Shown here: positions 8,702-18,342 of the stretch, in pieces
Layout: every line of letters begins with the position of its first letter
Numbering within the stretch: position 1 is the stretch's first letter
Assembly: GCA_910577175.1 (NCBI GenBank)
Contig: CAJTLU010000002.1
Location: 186,001-250,000 of the forward strand
DNA length: 64,000 bases
Direction of reading: 5' to 3'
DNA from: an uncultured Lachnospiraceae bacterium
GTDB lineage: Bacteria; Bacillota; Clostridia; Lachnospirales; Lachnospiraceae
Notes under the pieces: generated by a model
Databases searched by the model: none
The model's input: the letters and a program-made list of their open reading frames with translations, nothing else
Told to the model about the DNA's origin: nothing
Translations under genes and position numbers: made by a program

Positions 8702-10492
8702 ATGGCAAGAAATAAGTATGATGTAGACGAATCCCTGGAATCCCAGTTTAATTTCGCGCAGCTAAAAAGGCTTTTTTCCTACGTAGGACCGTATCGCGGC
8801 ACGCTTGTTTTTGTAATTATCATTATGCTGCTCTCTAGTGCGCTCGGCATGCTTCTGCCGAAGTTTATGACAAAGGTGCTGGATGAGTATATTCCGAATG
8901 AGGATATGCACGGGATTATTATGATTTCCTGTATCACGCTTGCCATTGTCGTGTTTAACGCCCTGATGATGGCAGTAAAGATTAAGCTGATGAGCGAGGT
9001 AGGGCAGGGAATCATCCACAGACTGCGTACCGATTTGTTTGACCAGCTGCAACGTCTGCCGTTTTCGTATTATGACAGCAGACCACACGGAAAAATCCAG
9101 GTACGTCTTGTAAACTATGTAAATAACCTCAGCGATTTGCTCAGTAACGGTCTGGTCAATACCGTGACGGATTTGTGCAGCCTGATTTTTATTGTCTGCT
9201 TTATGCTGTCGATGAATGTAAAGCTGACCCTGTACTGCCTCCTCGGTCTTCCGGTTTTGTATACGCTTGTATTTGTTATTAAGCGTAAACAGAGGAAAGC
9301 ATGGCAGCTGCAGAGCAATAAGCAGTCGAACTTAAACGCTTTTATTGCGGAAAGCATTAACGGCGTGCGCGTGACGCAGGCATTTGTCAGAGAGGACCAC
9401 AATACCGGTATTTTTAACCGTCTTTCGGGAGACTACCGGAAGGCGTGGATGAGGGCGGTACGCTACAATTTCCTGCTTTCTCCGGTCATCGATACGATTT
9501 CCATTTTTACGAGTGCGGCGGTTTACTTTATCGGTGTCAGCTGGATTTCCGGCCAGACCGAGGCAATCACCGTCGGTATTCTGGTGGCGTTTTCGAGCTA
9601 CATCGGCAGGTTCTGGCAGCCGATTAACACGCTGGCTTCGTTCTACAATTCGATGCTGACTGCGATGTCGTATCTGGAGCGTATTTTTGAAACGATTGAC
9701 GAGCCGGTGAATATCAAGGATGCGCCGGATGCGGGAATTATGCCGCCGATGAAAGGGAAAGTAGAGTTCCGTGACGTGGAGTTTTCCTATGAAGACGGTG
9801 TCAAAATCCTTGATAAGATTAACTTTACCGCCTCAGTCGGCGAGACGTTTGCTATTGTCGGCCCGACCGGAGCCGGAAAGACGACGATTGTCAACCTGTT
9901 AAGCCGTTTCTACAATGTGGATTCCGGTGCGGTTCTGGTAGATGACATTGATATTTCCAAGGTAACGATTCATTCGCTGCGTACCCAGATGGGCGTGATG
10001 ATGCAGGACAGCTTTATTTTCTCAGGTACGATTATGGATAATATCCGTTACGGCAATATGGAGGCTACGGATGAGCAGGTCATTGAGGCGGCAAAGGCAG
10101 TCTGTGCCCATGACTTTATTATGGCGATGGAAGAAGGCTACCAGACGCCGGTTAATGAGCGGGGAACGAGGCTTTCCCAGGGACAGAGGCAGCTGATTTC
10201 CTTTGCACGGGCACTGCTTGCCGACCCGAAGATTCTGATACTGGATGAAGCAACCTCCAGTATCGATACGGAAACCGAGCTGCTGCTGCAGCAGGGGCTG
10301 GCAAGACTGTTGGCAGGAAGGACATCGTTCATTATTGCACATCGTCTTTCCACGATAAAGAACGCGGACTGCATTATGTACATCGACCATGGAAGGATTG
10401 TCGAGAAGGGCAGCCATGATGAGCTGTTAGAGCAGAGGGGCGAGTATTACAACCTGTATATGTCCCAGTACGCCTTTCTGGAGCAGGAGTAG
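8702..10492 (+). CDS. ABC exporter half-transporter, canonical ATPase site (heterodimer subunit 2)
   Basis: A 596-residue partner of the preceding gene. It has an N-terminal extension rich in charged residues (RNKYDVDESLESQF), six membrane segments, and an ATPase domain with Walker A GPTGAGKTT, signature LSQGQRQ, Walker B LILDEATSSID (catalytic Glu516) and H-loop IAHRLST. The signature has Gln where its partner has Gly, consistent with one active and one degenerate nucleotide site formed across the dimer. It starts 4 bases after the partner stop, with AGGAGG located inside the partner's last codons. Multidrug-type heterodimer by family knowledge. Confidence 0.88.
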   Translation: MARNKYDVDESLESQFNFAQLKRLFSYVGPYRGTLVFVIIIMLLSSALGMLLPKFMTKVLDEYIPNEDMHGIIMISCITLAIVVFNALMMAVKIKLMSEVGQGIIHRLRTDLFDQLQRLPFSYYDSRPHGKIQVRLVNYVNNLSDLLSNGLVNTVTDLCSLIFIVCFMLSMNVKLTLYCLLGLPVLYTLVFVIKRKQRKAWQLQSNKQSNLNAFIAESINGVRVTQAFVREDHNTGIFNRLSGDYRKAWMRAVRYNFLLSPVIDTISIFTSAAVYFIGVSWISGQTEAITVGILVAFSSYIGRFWQPINTLASFYNSMLTAMSYLERIFETIDEPVNIKDAPDAGIMPPMKGKVEFRDVEFSYEDGVKILDKINFTASVGETFAIVGPTGAGKTTIVNLLSRFYNVDSGAVLVDDIDISKVTIHSLRTQMGVMMQDSFIFSGTIMDNIRYGNMEATDEQVIEAAKAVCAHDFIMAMEEGYQTPVNERGTRLSQGQRQLISFARALLADPKILILDEATSSIDTETELLLQQGLARLLAGRTSFIIAHRLSTIKNADCIMYIDHGRIVEKGSHDELLEQRGEYYNLYMSQYAFLEQE

Positions 10493-10546
10493 AGACGGTA
10501 AGAGAAGAGCATGTAAAAAGGATAAGGATAACATATTGAATTGTCC

Positions 10547-10617
10547 CTGCCGGACAGAGCCCGTAAGGTAGTATTTTCAGGCAATGGAAAATAACCTGCG
10601 TGGGTTCTGTCCGGCAG
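10547..10617. repeat. 71-base imperfect hairpin between convergent genes
   Basis: The outer arms CTGCCGGACAGAGCCC (10547-10562) and GGGTTCTGTCCGGCAG (10602-10617) pair over 16 bases with one G-T wobble. The inner part AGGT..TATTTTC pairs with GAAAATAACCT around an 8-base loop. Neither side has a clear T run, yet its place between convergent genes suggests a bidirectional terminator or a palindromic repeat element. Confidence 0.65.
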
Positions 10618-10649
10618 TCGTTTCTGTCAGCAGTTGTATGATTATAAGG

Positions 10650-12170
10650 CTAGGAATCCTGCAATTCGTCCTTGCGGATGATTTTCGTAACATAGAGTAA
10701 GAGAAGGTAACAGAGGCAGAACACCCCGCAGATACCGAATAAAAGCATGGCAGAAGGAAGCCCGGTTTCCTTTTGCAGAAAGCGGTACAAACAGACGCAG
10801 CATGGCGCCAGTGCAAAGGCAAAAACGGCCGGAAGAACGAGCCATTCGGAAACCGGCGGAAATGCCTTACAGTATTTTATTACGAGATAAGCTTCCCAAA
10901 GCGTGCTGATGAGCTGGCTGACCAAAAGACCGAGAAGATATCCGTAGATGCCCGTACGCGGCACAAGGAATACGATAAAGGCGAGCCGTACCAGCAGTCC
11001 GGCAACGGTAGTAAAAAAGGTAAGGTGGGGCTTCCCGAAGCCGTTTATCACGCTGCCGAGCGTCGTGGAGAGATAGAGCAGGGGACACAGCGGGGAAAGA
11101 ATCCGCAGGTACTCTCCGGCAAGGGAGTCGTGAAAGACAGCGTTTCCGATGCCGGCTCCGAAAAATAAGAAAACGGCGGTAGAGAACAGCCCGATAATCA
11201 TGCTGTATTTGACCGAGGCGCCGACGCATTTTTGCAGCCTTGGCCGGTTTTTTTCATCCAGATTTTCTGAAACCGCAGGAAGCAGAAGAACGGATAAGGC
11301 ATTTGGAATGGCGGAAGGAAACAAAATAAAGGGGAGCGCCATACCGTTTAAAATGCCGTAAAGGCTTAATGCCTCCGAGACGCTTAAGCCGCTTAACCGG
11401 AGCATGGAAGGCACAAAAACGGCTTCCGTGCTATGTAAAATATTGATGACCAAACGATTTAAGGAAAGAGGGACGGAAAGAGAAAGCAGGCGGGAGGTGA
11501 TAGCCTGCTTCCCGCACTGGGAAAGCGTTTCTGTTTCTCTTTTTTTATGAATAAAGTAAGCGGCGCAGTTAAACAGATTAGAAGCAACCTCTCCGATGAC
11601 CAGACCGATTACCGCAGCAAGACAGCGTTCCTTTTCGGTGGAATAGGTAGGAAGCGTCACTAAAAACAGGACGACGGCAATGCGCACGACCTGCTCTAAA
11701 AGCTGTGTAAATGCCGGAACTGCAGTTTTCTTTTTGCCGTAATAGTAACCGTTAATGCACGCAGTTACGGCACAGAACGGAAAGACTACGGAAAGGACTC
11801 TTAATGAATCCGCAGCGCGTTCCTCCATAAGAAAGTAGCGCGCGCAAGGCGTGGCGCCAAAGTACACAAGAAAGGAAAGCAGCAGGGCGATTCCGAAGGA
11901 AAGCAGCAGGGCGCGACGCATCAGACAGGAGACAAGGGAAACATTCCCGCGGCTGTTTTCCTCCGCAACCAGCTTTGAAACCGCAGTCTGTATGCCGGAG
12001 GCATAGAGCGTATAGCAGATACCATAGACAGGGAAAACAAGCTGGTAAATACCGAGATATTCCGCGCCGAGCGCGTCTGCAAGACAGATACGGTAATAAA
12101 ATCCGAGAATACGCGTGATAAGACCGGCAAAGGTAAGCAGCAAGGTTCCTTTTAACAATGCATTTTTCAA
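10650..12170 (-). CDS. MurJ/SpoVB-like polysaccharide or lipid II flippase
   Basis: A 506-residue integral membrane protein of the MOP (MATE/MVF/polysaccharide transporter) superfamily, with about 14 hydrophobic segments. The N-terminus (LLTFAGLITRILGFYYRICLADALGAEYLG) is typical of stage V sporulation protein B and its paralogues, which are thought to flip lipid-linked cell-wall precursors. The start is a TTG (complement of 12168-12170) supported by GGAGG 7 bases upstream. It stands alone and converges with the ABC exporter genes. Clostridia usually carry several paralogues, so I do not assign spoVB. Confidence 0.82.
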   Translation of the reverse strand: MKNALLKGTLLLTFAGLITRILGFYYRICLADALGAEYLGIYQLVFPVYGICYTLYASGIQTAVSKLVAEENSRGNVSLVSCLMRRALLLSFGIALLLSFLVYFGATPCARYFLMEERAADSLRVLSVVFPFCAVTACINGYYYGKKKTAVPAFTQLLEQVVRIAVVLFLVTLPTYSTEKERCLAAVIGLVIGEVASNLFNCAAYFIHKKRETETLSQCGKQAITSRLLSLSVPLSLNRLVINILHSTEAVFVPSMLRLSGLSVSEALSLYGILNGMALPFILFPSAIPNALSVLLLPAVSENLDEKNRPRLQKCVGASVKYSMIIGLFSTAVFLFFGAGIGNAVFHDSLAGEYLRILSPLCPLLYLSTTLGSVINGFGKPHLTFFTTVAGLLVRLAFIVFLVPRTGIYGYLLGLLVSQLISTLWEAYLVIKYCKAFPPVSEWLVLPAVFAFALAPCCVCLYRFLQKETGLPSAMLLFGICGVFCLCYLLLLYVTKIIRKDELQDS

Positions 12171-12273
12171 AGAGCGGCCTCCGGGCGTTTTTTATTAATT
12201 TATGACAGTAAAAAAGACGATATGACAGAGGTGTATCGGAATGCAGGCAGTAGAAAGGTAAAGGGAATATCAG

Positions 12274-12372
12274 ATGTGTGCATGGGAAGAAAAAAGGAAA
12301 TTTCGGTGCCGTTTCGATAAATATCTGTTGAAAATGAAGGGTAAAAATAGAGATTTAAATAAAAAGCAATAA
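12274..12372 (+). other. Doubtful 32-codon ORF in the gap before the AT-rich island
   Basis: This 309-base gap between the flippase and the island contains one short frame, starting MCAWEEKRKF and rich in Lys and Arg, with AAGGGA 8 bases upstream. It has no recognisable leader/core organisation of a peptide precursor and ends just before the strong promoter at 12399. It may be chance or a remnant. Confidence 0.2.
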
Positions 12373-12398
12373 TTTTTTGACAAAAAATAGAAAAAGTA

Positions 12399-12427
12399 TT
12401 GACAAAATGTGGAAATCAATGTATGAT
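12399..12427 (+). promoter_or_regulatory. Consensus promoter driving the AT-rich island
   Basis: TTGACA (12399-12404) and TATGAT (12422-12427) are 17 bases apart. A second TTGACA lies at 12377-12382. The transcript would begin about 45 bases before the start of the triple-domain protease gene. Confidence 0.75.
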
Positions 12428-12479
12428 TAATTTTGTTAAGAGTATTGGAAGTAAATAGGAGATTTGATTAGGAGTTGAA

Positions 12480-14507
12480 ATGGTAATAACTATATTAGAT
12501 AGTGGGTATAGCGGAAATGCATATGAAAAAGTCATTGGTGGAGTGTCAATTGAGGAAAAAGATGGGAAAATATTATATAAAAATGAGTATTTAGATACAA
12601 GTGGGCATGGAACTGCAGTGACTGATTTATTACTTTCACAATGTGAGGATGATGTTAAAGTTTATGTGATTCGTATATTGGATGGTGAGGAAAGGTGTAG
12701 TTCGGTAGTTTTGTTAAATGCATTTTTGTTTATTTTAGAAAAAGTAGAATGTGATTTGATTCATATTAGCGCAGGAGTGGAGAGCCTTTATGAAATTGTC
12801 GAACTTAAGAATGTGATTTCCAAGCTATACGATAAAAAAATATATGTGGTAGCAGCCTATGCAAATAATGGATCAGTATCTTATCCTGCTGCCTTTGATA
12901 ACGTGGTGGGAATTGATATGGGTAGTAGATATATAAAAAAGAATCAGTATGAGTACGTTGAAGGAAGTATTATTAATTTTCGCACTAGTTCTAACTGCTT
13001 TAGAGTCAATTGGAATGGTAGACAAATGATTTTAAATGGCAGTAGTTTTTCTTCAACATTGATTTCTGCTAAAGTGGCACAAATTATTAGTAAATATAAA
13101 ATAAGAGATATTAGTGTGATTATGGATATGTTAAAAGGAGAAGCTTGTTATGTTCATGAGTATCATTATTTTCCAAGATTAACGTCTGCAGAGGAAATTG
13201 TTAGACAAATGAACAAAGCAATAGTAGTTCCTTTTAATAAGGAAATGTTTCAAATTGCAGGGAATGAAGAACTATGTGATTTTGAGGTTGTTGGTTATTA
13301 CAGTTTTAAATATGATATGAGTATTGGAAAAAAGATTTGCCAAGTATTGAAATACAGCACCAATGAAAAAAAGGTTTGTAGTATTGAAACGATTAATTGG
13401 GAGGGTGACTTTGATACTGTTATTTTAGGACATTGTAATGAAATAGAATATACTATACAAAAAGATATTACGGCAGAAATTTTAAATCAAGCCAACCGGC
13501 ATAATAAAAGGGTATATTCGTTGGCAAATATCACAAAATACATAAAAGATTATCCAGAATGTGCTGTACGAATGGCATTTCCATATGTTGATATTTCTTG
13601 TATACCACAAAACAGATTTGGTAAATTACGAAAGACAAGTAAGCCTCTTATAGCAGTTTGTGGTACAAGTTCTAGGCAAGGTAAGTTTCATGTTCAGTTA
13701 GAGTTAAGAAGAAGATTTTTGTCTGATGGATATCAAGTATTTCAAATATCATCAGAACCGACAGGGTATTTATTTGGAATGGATTATGTGTATCCTATTG
13801 GGTATGAATCAACAGTGTATTTGTCGGAGCAAGATGCAGTATTAACATTGAATGATCAACTGGGAAGGGCTGATAATAGTAATGTAGATTTAATTCTTGT
13901 TGGTAGTCAATCAGGAACAATTCCTTTTCAATATAACAATATTAGTCAGCTTACAATACAGCAGACAGAATTTTTGATGGCACTAAATCCAGATGCAGTA
14001 CACAAGGTTGTCTTAATAGTTGGAGAGATGATGAGTAGGAATAGTAAAAAAATCGGATTAATAAAGTGGAAGCAGTGTATTTTTTTGTTGTGGGAAATTT
14101 TAGTAGTATTTCTATTTTATTTTATATTAGGATTAGATTGGGTGAAGAGATATCGTAAATTTGAACTTTTTTTGATTGCAATATTGTCTTTGCCTGTGTG
14201 TATTTTAATTCATGAATTTATGCATTTTTTTGTGATAAGATTATTTACAAATGAAAAGCTTTCATTAGGAGTTAAGCGTCAAGGTATTTGGATAAGATAT
14301 ATATATATACATATAGATGTGAAGTTAAAAACATGGAAATGGATATTAGTTAAGTTAGCACCAATTTTTGTGATAACTATTATCCCTACTCTTATAATGT
14401 TGTTTACAAATTATCGTAGTATGTTAGCATATTCGTTTGTAATGCTTAATTTTGCTGCGTCATACTATGACATAAGAGATGTTATATGTTTATGCCGGAA
14501 AAGTTAA
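12480..14507 (+). CDS. Triple-domain membrane protein: subtilase + P-loop-like domain + M50/DUF3267-like zincin
   Basis: A 675-residue product with three recognisable parts. Residues 1-220 form a compact S8 subtilase with no signal or propeptide. Its catalytic Asp7 is in ILDSG, His43 in SGHGTAV, the oxyanion Asn near 129-130 (before SYPA), and Ser189 in GSSFSS. Residues about 290-510 look like a two-part nucleotide-binding region with a GTSSRQGK phosphate loop at 395-402, resembling DUF1611-type proteins. The C-terminal part has about four membrane segments and HEFMH (578-582), a zinc metalloprotease motif, with a later D in YYDIRD as possible third ligand. It leads an AT-rich operon with ABC exporters, so a role in peptide leader removal or maturation is likely. 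The start has AGGAG 6 bases upstream. The function is inferred. Confidence 0.72.
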   Translation: MVITILDSGYSGNAYEKVIGGVSIEEKDGKILYKNEYLDTSGHGTAVTDLLLSQCEDDVKVYVIRILDGEERCSSVVLLNAFLFILEKVECDLIHISAGVESLYEIVELKNVISKLYDKKIYVVAAYANNGSVSYPAAFDNVVGIDMGSRYIKKNQYEYVEGSIINFRTSSNCFRVNWNGRQMILNGSSFSSTLISAKVAQIISKYKIRDISVIMDMLKGEACYVHEYHYFPRLTSAEEIVRQMNKAIVVPFNKEMFQIAGNEELCDFEVVGYYSFKYDMSIGKKICQVLKYSTNEKKVCSIETINWEGDFDTVILGHCNEIEYTIQKDITAEILNQANRHNKRVYSLANITKYIKDYPECAVRMAFPYVDISCIPQNRFGKLRKTSKPLIAVCGTSSRQGKFHVQLELRRRFLSDGYQVFQISSEPTGYLFGMDYVYPIGYESTVYLSEQDAVLTLNDQLGRADNSNVDLILVGSQSGTIPFQYNNISQLTIQQTEFLMALNPDAVHKVVLIVGEMMSRNSKKIGLIKWKQCIFLLWEILVVFLFYFILGLDWVKRYRKFELFLIAILSLPVCILIHEFMHFFVIRLFTNEKLSLGVKRQGIWIRYIYIHIDVKLKTWKWILVKLAPIFVITIIPTLIMLFTNYRSMLAYSFVMLNFAASYYDIRDVICLCRKS

Positions 14508-14550
14508 TTAAAAGGTTTTAATATTGGTAATATGAATATGAGGAAAGATT

Positions 14551-16320
14551 ATGTGGAAAAAAATTAAAGATATCGTAAAGCTCATTAAGGCAGCTGGAAA
14601 ATCGGGAATAATAATTTTGTGCTTTTTTTTGTTTAAAACACTTGTAAATCAATTGAAAGATTGTGGGATTACTGTTCTTATTCCTGCGTTAATAATTAAT
14701 GCATATGAAAATAATCAATATAATAAACTTATATATATAGTGATTTCATTTTTTAGTGTAATATTTTTTCTTTCGTTAATATTAAATAGAATTGAAGACA
14801 TATGTATGTGTAAGCAATACGCTGATGTTTCTAAAAAAATTACTTCAGAAATATTTAAAAAAATATCAAATTCTGATATAAGTAGATTTGATGATGCTTC
14901 ATTTTATGAAAAGCATATTCTTAATATAAATAATATTGAAGAAAAAATTTTTGAAGCAATTATAAATGTGGCAATGATGTTAAGCTGTATATTTATATTT
15001 TTTCTTAATTTTTCTTTGATTATTGTAGTATCTGGAAAGACATGGCTATTTGTCCTTTTGGCACTAGTGGCAACAATTATATTACAATTTTTGCAAACAA
15101 GATTCAATTTGGCTTATCAAAAAAAAGCTTTATCTCTAAATAGAAGGGCAGAAGTTTTAGGGCACTTTTTTATGGATTATGACTATGCTAAAGAGATAAA
15201 AAATCCTAAAAGGGCAAAAATGTTATTTGAACAAGTATTACAGGAAAAAGAAATGGCCCTAGAACTATTTTACAAATCAAGGTTGAAATTTATAGGATTT
15301 TCTTTTGGAAAACTGTTTGCATCGACATTTTTTCTAAAAGTTATTTTTTTAGCTTATCTTACATTTAGATGTTTATTATATAAAGAGTATTCTTATGCAG
15401 GTATTTTGCTTGCATATAATGCATCAATAAATCTATTTGGAGTTCTAAATAATTTTGTAACAATGCTTTCAAAATATGATGATATTGCACTTTATGCTGA
15501 GCATTATAATGAAATAATGGTTTATAAGAATGAGATAGTATCTGGGAAAAAAGTATTAGATCATTTTGAAAATTTAGAATTTAGGAATGTTAGTTTTAGA
15601 TATACTGGAATGGATGAAAATGTTTTGAATGGAGTTACTTTTAAAATAAATCAAGGGCAAAAGGTCGCATTAGTAGGAAGAAATGGAAACGGGAAGTCAT
15701 CGTTAATTAAGTTGCTTCTTAGATTGTATGAGCCGCAATCTGGGGAGATATTTGTAAATTCTATTAATATAAAAGAATATGATATAGAGAGTTATCGAAA
15801 TTTTTTTGGTGTTTTATTTCAAGATTCAAGTATGTTTAATGCTACTATAGAAGAAAATATATATTTTGGACATAAAAATGATGTGAAGCTATTTGAAGTA
15901 TTGAGTAATGTTGGAATTTACGACCGAATTGAAAAACTTGAAAATAAAGAAAAGACAGAGTATGGAGTAGATATATTTGAACATGGTGTTATTTTTTCAG
16001 GGGGTGAGCAGCAAAGGTTACTTGTAGCAAGGGCACTGGCTAAAAATGCAGAAATGATAATAATGGATGAACCAACATCTCATATTGATCCTGCTGCTGA
16101 TATCAGTTTCTCTTCAATGGTGTTTAATAATTTGACAGAGAAAACAGTATTGTATATTACTCATAGATTAATCTCTACAAAAAAAGCTGATTGTATAATT
16201 GTATTAAACAATGAAGGGTCAATTGAAAAAGGGAGTCATAGTGAGTTGATGCTGAACAGCGAATTATACAGAAAAATGTATGAAGCTCAAGAAAAAAGTT
16301 ATACAACAATTACTTGCTAA
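14551..16320 (+). CDS. ABC half-transporter of the AT-rich island, complete
   Basis: A 589-residue ABC exporter half-subunit with a membrane domain of about six segments (residues 15-310) and a complete ATPase domain: Walker A GRNGNGKSS, Q-loop FQDSS, signature FSGGEQQR, Walker B IIMDEPTS and H-loop ITHR. Its base composition is strongly AT-rich, like its neighbours and unlike the flanking core genes, indicating shared foreign origin. There is no N-terminal C39 peptidase domain, so cleavage of any exported peptide would depend on the neighbouring protease protein. It lies 43 bases after that gene. Confidence 0.85.
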   Translation: MWKKIKDIVKLIKAAGKSGIIILCFFLFKTLVNQLKDCGITVLIPALIINAYENNQYNKLIYIVISFFSVIFFLSLILNRIEDICMCKQYADVSKKITSEIFKKISNSDISRFDDASFYEKHILNINNIEEKIFEAIINVAMMLSCIFIFFLNFSLIIVVSGKTWLFVLLALVATIILQFLQTRFNLAYQKKALSLNRRAEVLGHFFMDYDYAKEIKNPKRAKMLFEQVLQEKEMALELFYKSRLKFIGFSFGKLFASTFFLKVIFLAYLTFRCLLYKEYSYAGILLAYNASINLFGVLNNFVTMLSKYDDIALYAEHYNEIMVYKNEIVSGKKVLDHFENLEFRNVSFRYTGMDENVLNGVTFKINQGQKVALVGRNGNGKSSLIKLLLRLYEPQSGEIFVNSINIKEYDIESYRNFFGVLFQDSSMFNATIEENIYFGHKNDVKLFEVLSNVGIYDRIEKLENKEKTEYGVDIFEHGVIFSGGEQQRLLVARALAKNAEMIIMDEPTSHIDPAADISFSSMVFNNLTEKTVLYITHRLISTKKADCIIVLNNEGSIEKGSHSELMLNSELYRKMYEAQEKSYTTITC

Positions 16321-16333
16321 TAGGGAGACGGCC

Positions 16334-17749
16334 ATGAAAGAAATAATTAAAAAAGTAAGACATTGTCATAAGATTTTAACACGGGCAAGAATAAAAGGAA
16401 ATAATGTAGATACGGGTTTTTTGGTAAAAGATACAATTTTTACTATTTATGTGGAAATAACGGCATTTATTAATTCTGTGGTATTAATTAAATATGTCTT
16501 AGACCATGTACAAAGGGGGATTGAATTTAGTAAATGTATTTTTGTCTTTGGAGTGATAATATTATTAAATTTACTTAGTATGATAGCTGAGACATATAGA
16601 GATAATGTTATGAGAACTAAACATATTCATCTCCTTGCTAAAGACATTTCTAAAGATTTTTATCTTAAGTTGGAAAAACTTAATTATCAGGAGCAGTTTA
16701 ATTCAAAAACGAAAGATATTTCAATGTTTGCATATTATAATGCGGCTATGGCATTCTATAATAGTGAAACAATAGTAAGTACTTATATAGGTTATGCAGT
16801 TGCATTTATTATTAATTTTGTAACAGTAGTATTATATGGTGGCTTGATGGGGTTGATAATTTTACTATTATTTCTTGCAATTACTATTTGGATACAAAAA
16901 ATAGTAGTTAAAGTAAATAACATAGAATTTATTTATATGTTAAAGAAAAATAGTTTAAATAGGAGATTTAGATATTACAAAGATTCTATTTTCTTAAATA
17001 AGCATTCGAATCAAGTATTAAAAGTTGAATATGCATTTGATTTCTTTTTAAGCAAATATAAGGATATAATAGAGGAACAAAAACAAGAGGATATAAGAAA
17101 AAATAAAGAATCCTTTTGGTATAAAGTTCTTAAAAGTCATTTATTCAGTTTATTGTATCATGTTATTTATTTTGTTTGTTTTTCTTATAAATTAATTGTT
17201 TTAAAAACTTTGTCCATTGGTAAGTTTTGGGCATGCTATAGAGCTTGTCTAGATGTTTTCGGGAATAATGTAATTAATTACTTTGGTGTGATGCAGCAGG
17301 CAACTCAATATATAGAACAAATATATATGTTTTTTGACATCCAAGATGAGGATGATAAAGTGAAAAAAATTGGTATTGATGCTAATTCAAATTTTGAGAT
17401 AGTGTTTGAAAATGTTGCATTTTCTTATCCCGGAAAAGGAAGAAAGGTTCTAAAAGATATTAATTTAAAAATCAGTAAAGGAGAAAGCATTGTTCTTTTG
17501 GGAGAAAATGGAGCTGGAAAGTCCACAGTTCTTCTTCTTCTTTACAGATTATTAAAACCAACAGAAGGTAAAATCTTATTAAATGGAATCGATATTGCTG
17601 CATATGATTTAAAACAATATAGGAACTTGTTAAATATTATGTTTCAGGATTTTAAACTATATCCATATTCGTTAGCTAGTAATATTATATTACAGAATAT
17701 GTATGAAAATGAGAGAGATTTAATAATGGAAAAGGTGAAGGAAGCTTGA
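16334..17749 (+). pseudogene. ABC half-transporter truncated inside the ATPase domain
   Basis: This is the second half-transporter of the island, 471 residues from the ATG at 16334 (AGGGAG 6 bases upstream; an earlier in-frame ATG at 16280 lies inside the previous gene). The membrane domain, Walker A (GENGAGKST) and Q-loop (MFQDFKLY) are intact. The frame stops at MEKVKEA, before the signature, Walker B and H-loop, so about 100-120 residues are missing. The sequence that follows is a different open frame without a start codon and does not restore these motifs. A deletion joining two genes near 17740 fits better than a simple frameshift. The protein cannot hydrolyse ATP by itself. Confidence 0.8.
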
Positions 17750-18308
17750 GAAATTAAAAATACATAAAAGAGAGATTGCAAATTGTGTTTTAAAGTCAGC
17801 TTATGTTAAAACGGATGATTTTTGTTCATTTCGTATAAAGCAGGCTGCAAGAGTTGAAATAGATTATAAGTTTATTTTACAGATTTTAGAAGATTATTAT
17901 TATGAAAAAACATCTTATGATGATATAATACATGAATACGGGATGAGTATTTGGAATGTAATGATAGATTGTCTCGATTTTCTTATTAAGAAAAATCAAT
18001 ATGAGAAGGAAGATATTGATTTAAGATTATTTAGAATGATATGGGAACATAAGAAAATTATGTGCGATCGAATAAGATTATTAAGCCAATATGTATTTTT
18101 TGATGAAAAAATATTGAGAGAATTAATTGAAATAGAACAGCATGCCTATACAGCATTTCAATTAATTTTTAAATACACAATAGATAAAAAGCATTCGTTT
18201 GCCTTATTGTTGAAAGTTAAAAAAATTTATGAAGAGTTATTAAGTAAAGAAAAGGAATTATACCCGGAAATAATAAGTATTTATAAGAAGAGGGTAGATT
18301 GGCTATAG
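17739..18308 (+). pseudogene. 5'-truncated gene of unknown function after the deletion joint
   Basis: The frame opens after a stop at 17736-17738 and runs to 18308 without any ATG, GTG or TTG before 17943, although the upstream sequence reads as plausible protein (KLEKLKIHKREIANCVL, then EIDYKFILQILEDYYYEKTSY). Translation from 17943 would give 121 residues starting MSIWNVMIDCLDFL. The product is helical and rich in Lys, Glu, Ile and Tyr. I recognise no family. It ends 34 bases before the transglutaminase-like gene. It probably lost its 5' end in the same event that truncated the ABC gene. Confidence 0.6.
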
Positions 18309-18342
18309 AAAAAATAAAATTGGTGGAGGACAGAGTAATCAG

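Noticed and set aside
10670..11361. Plus-strand frames opposite the flippase
   Set aside because: Antisense shadows; they lack ribosome sites and domain similarity, while the minus-strand flippase is a clear family member.
16280..16333. Upstream start for the second island half-transporter
   Set aside because: It overlaps the previous gene by 41 bases and lacks a ribosome site; the ATG at 16334 has AGGGAG in place.
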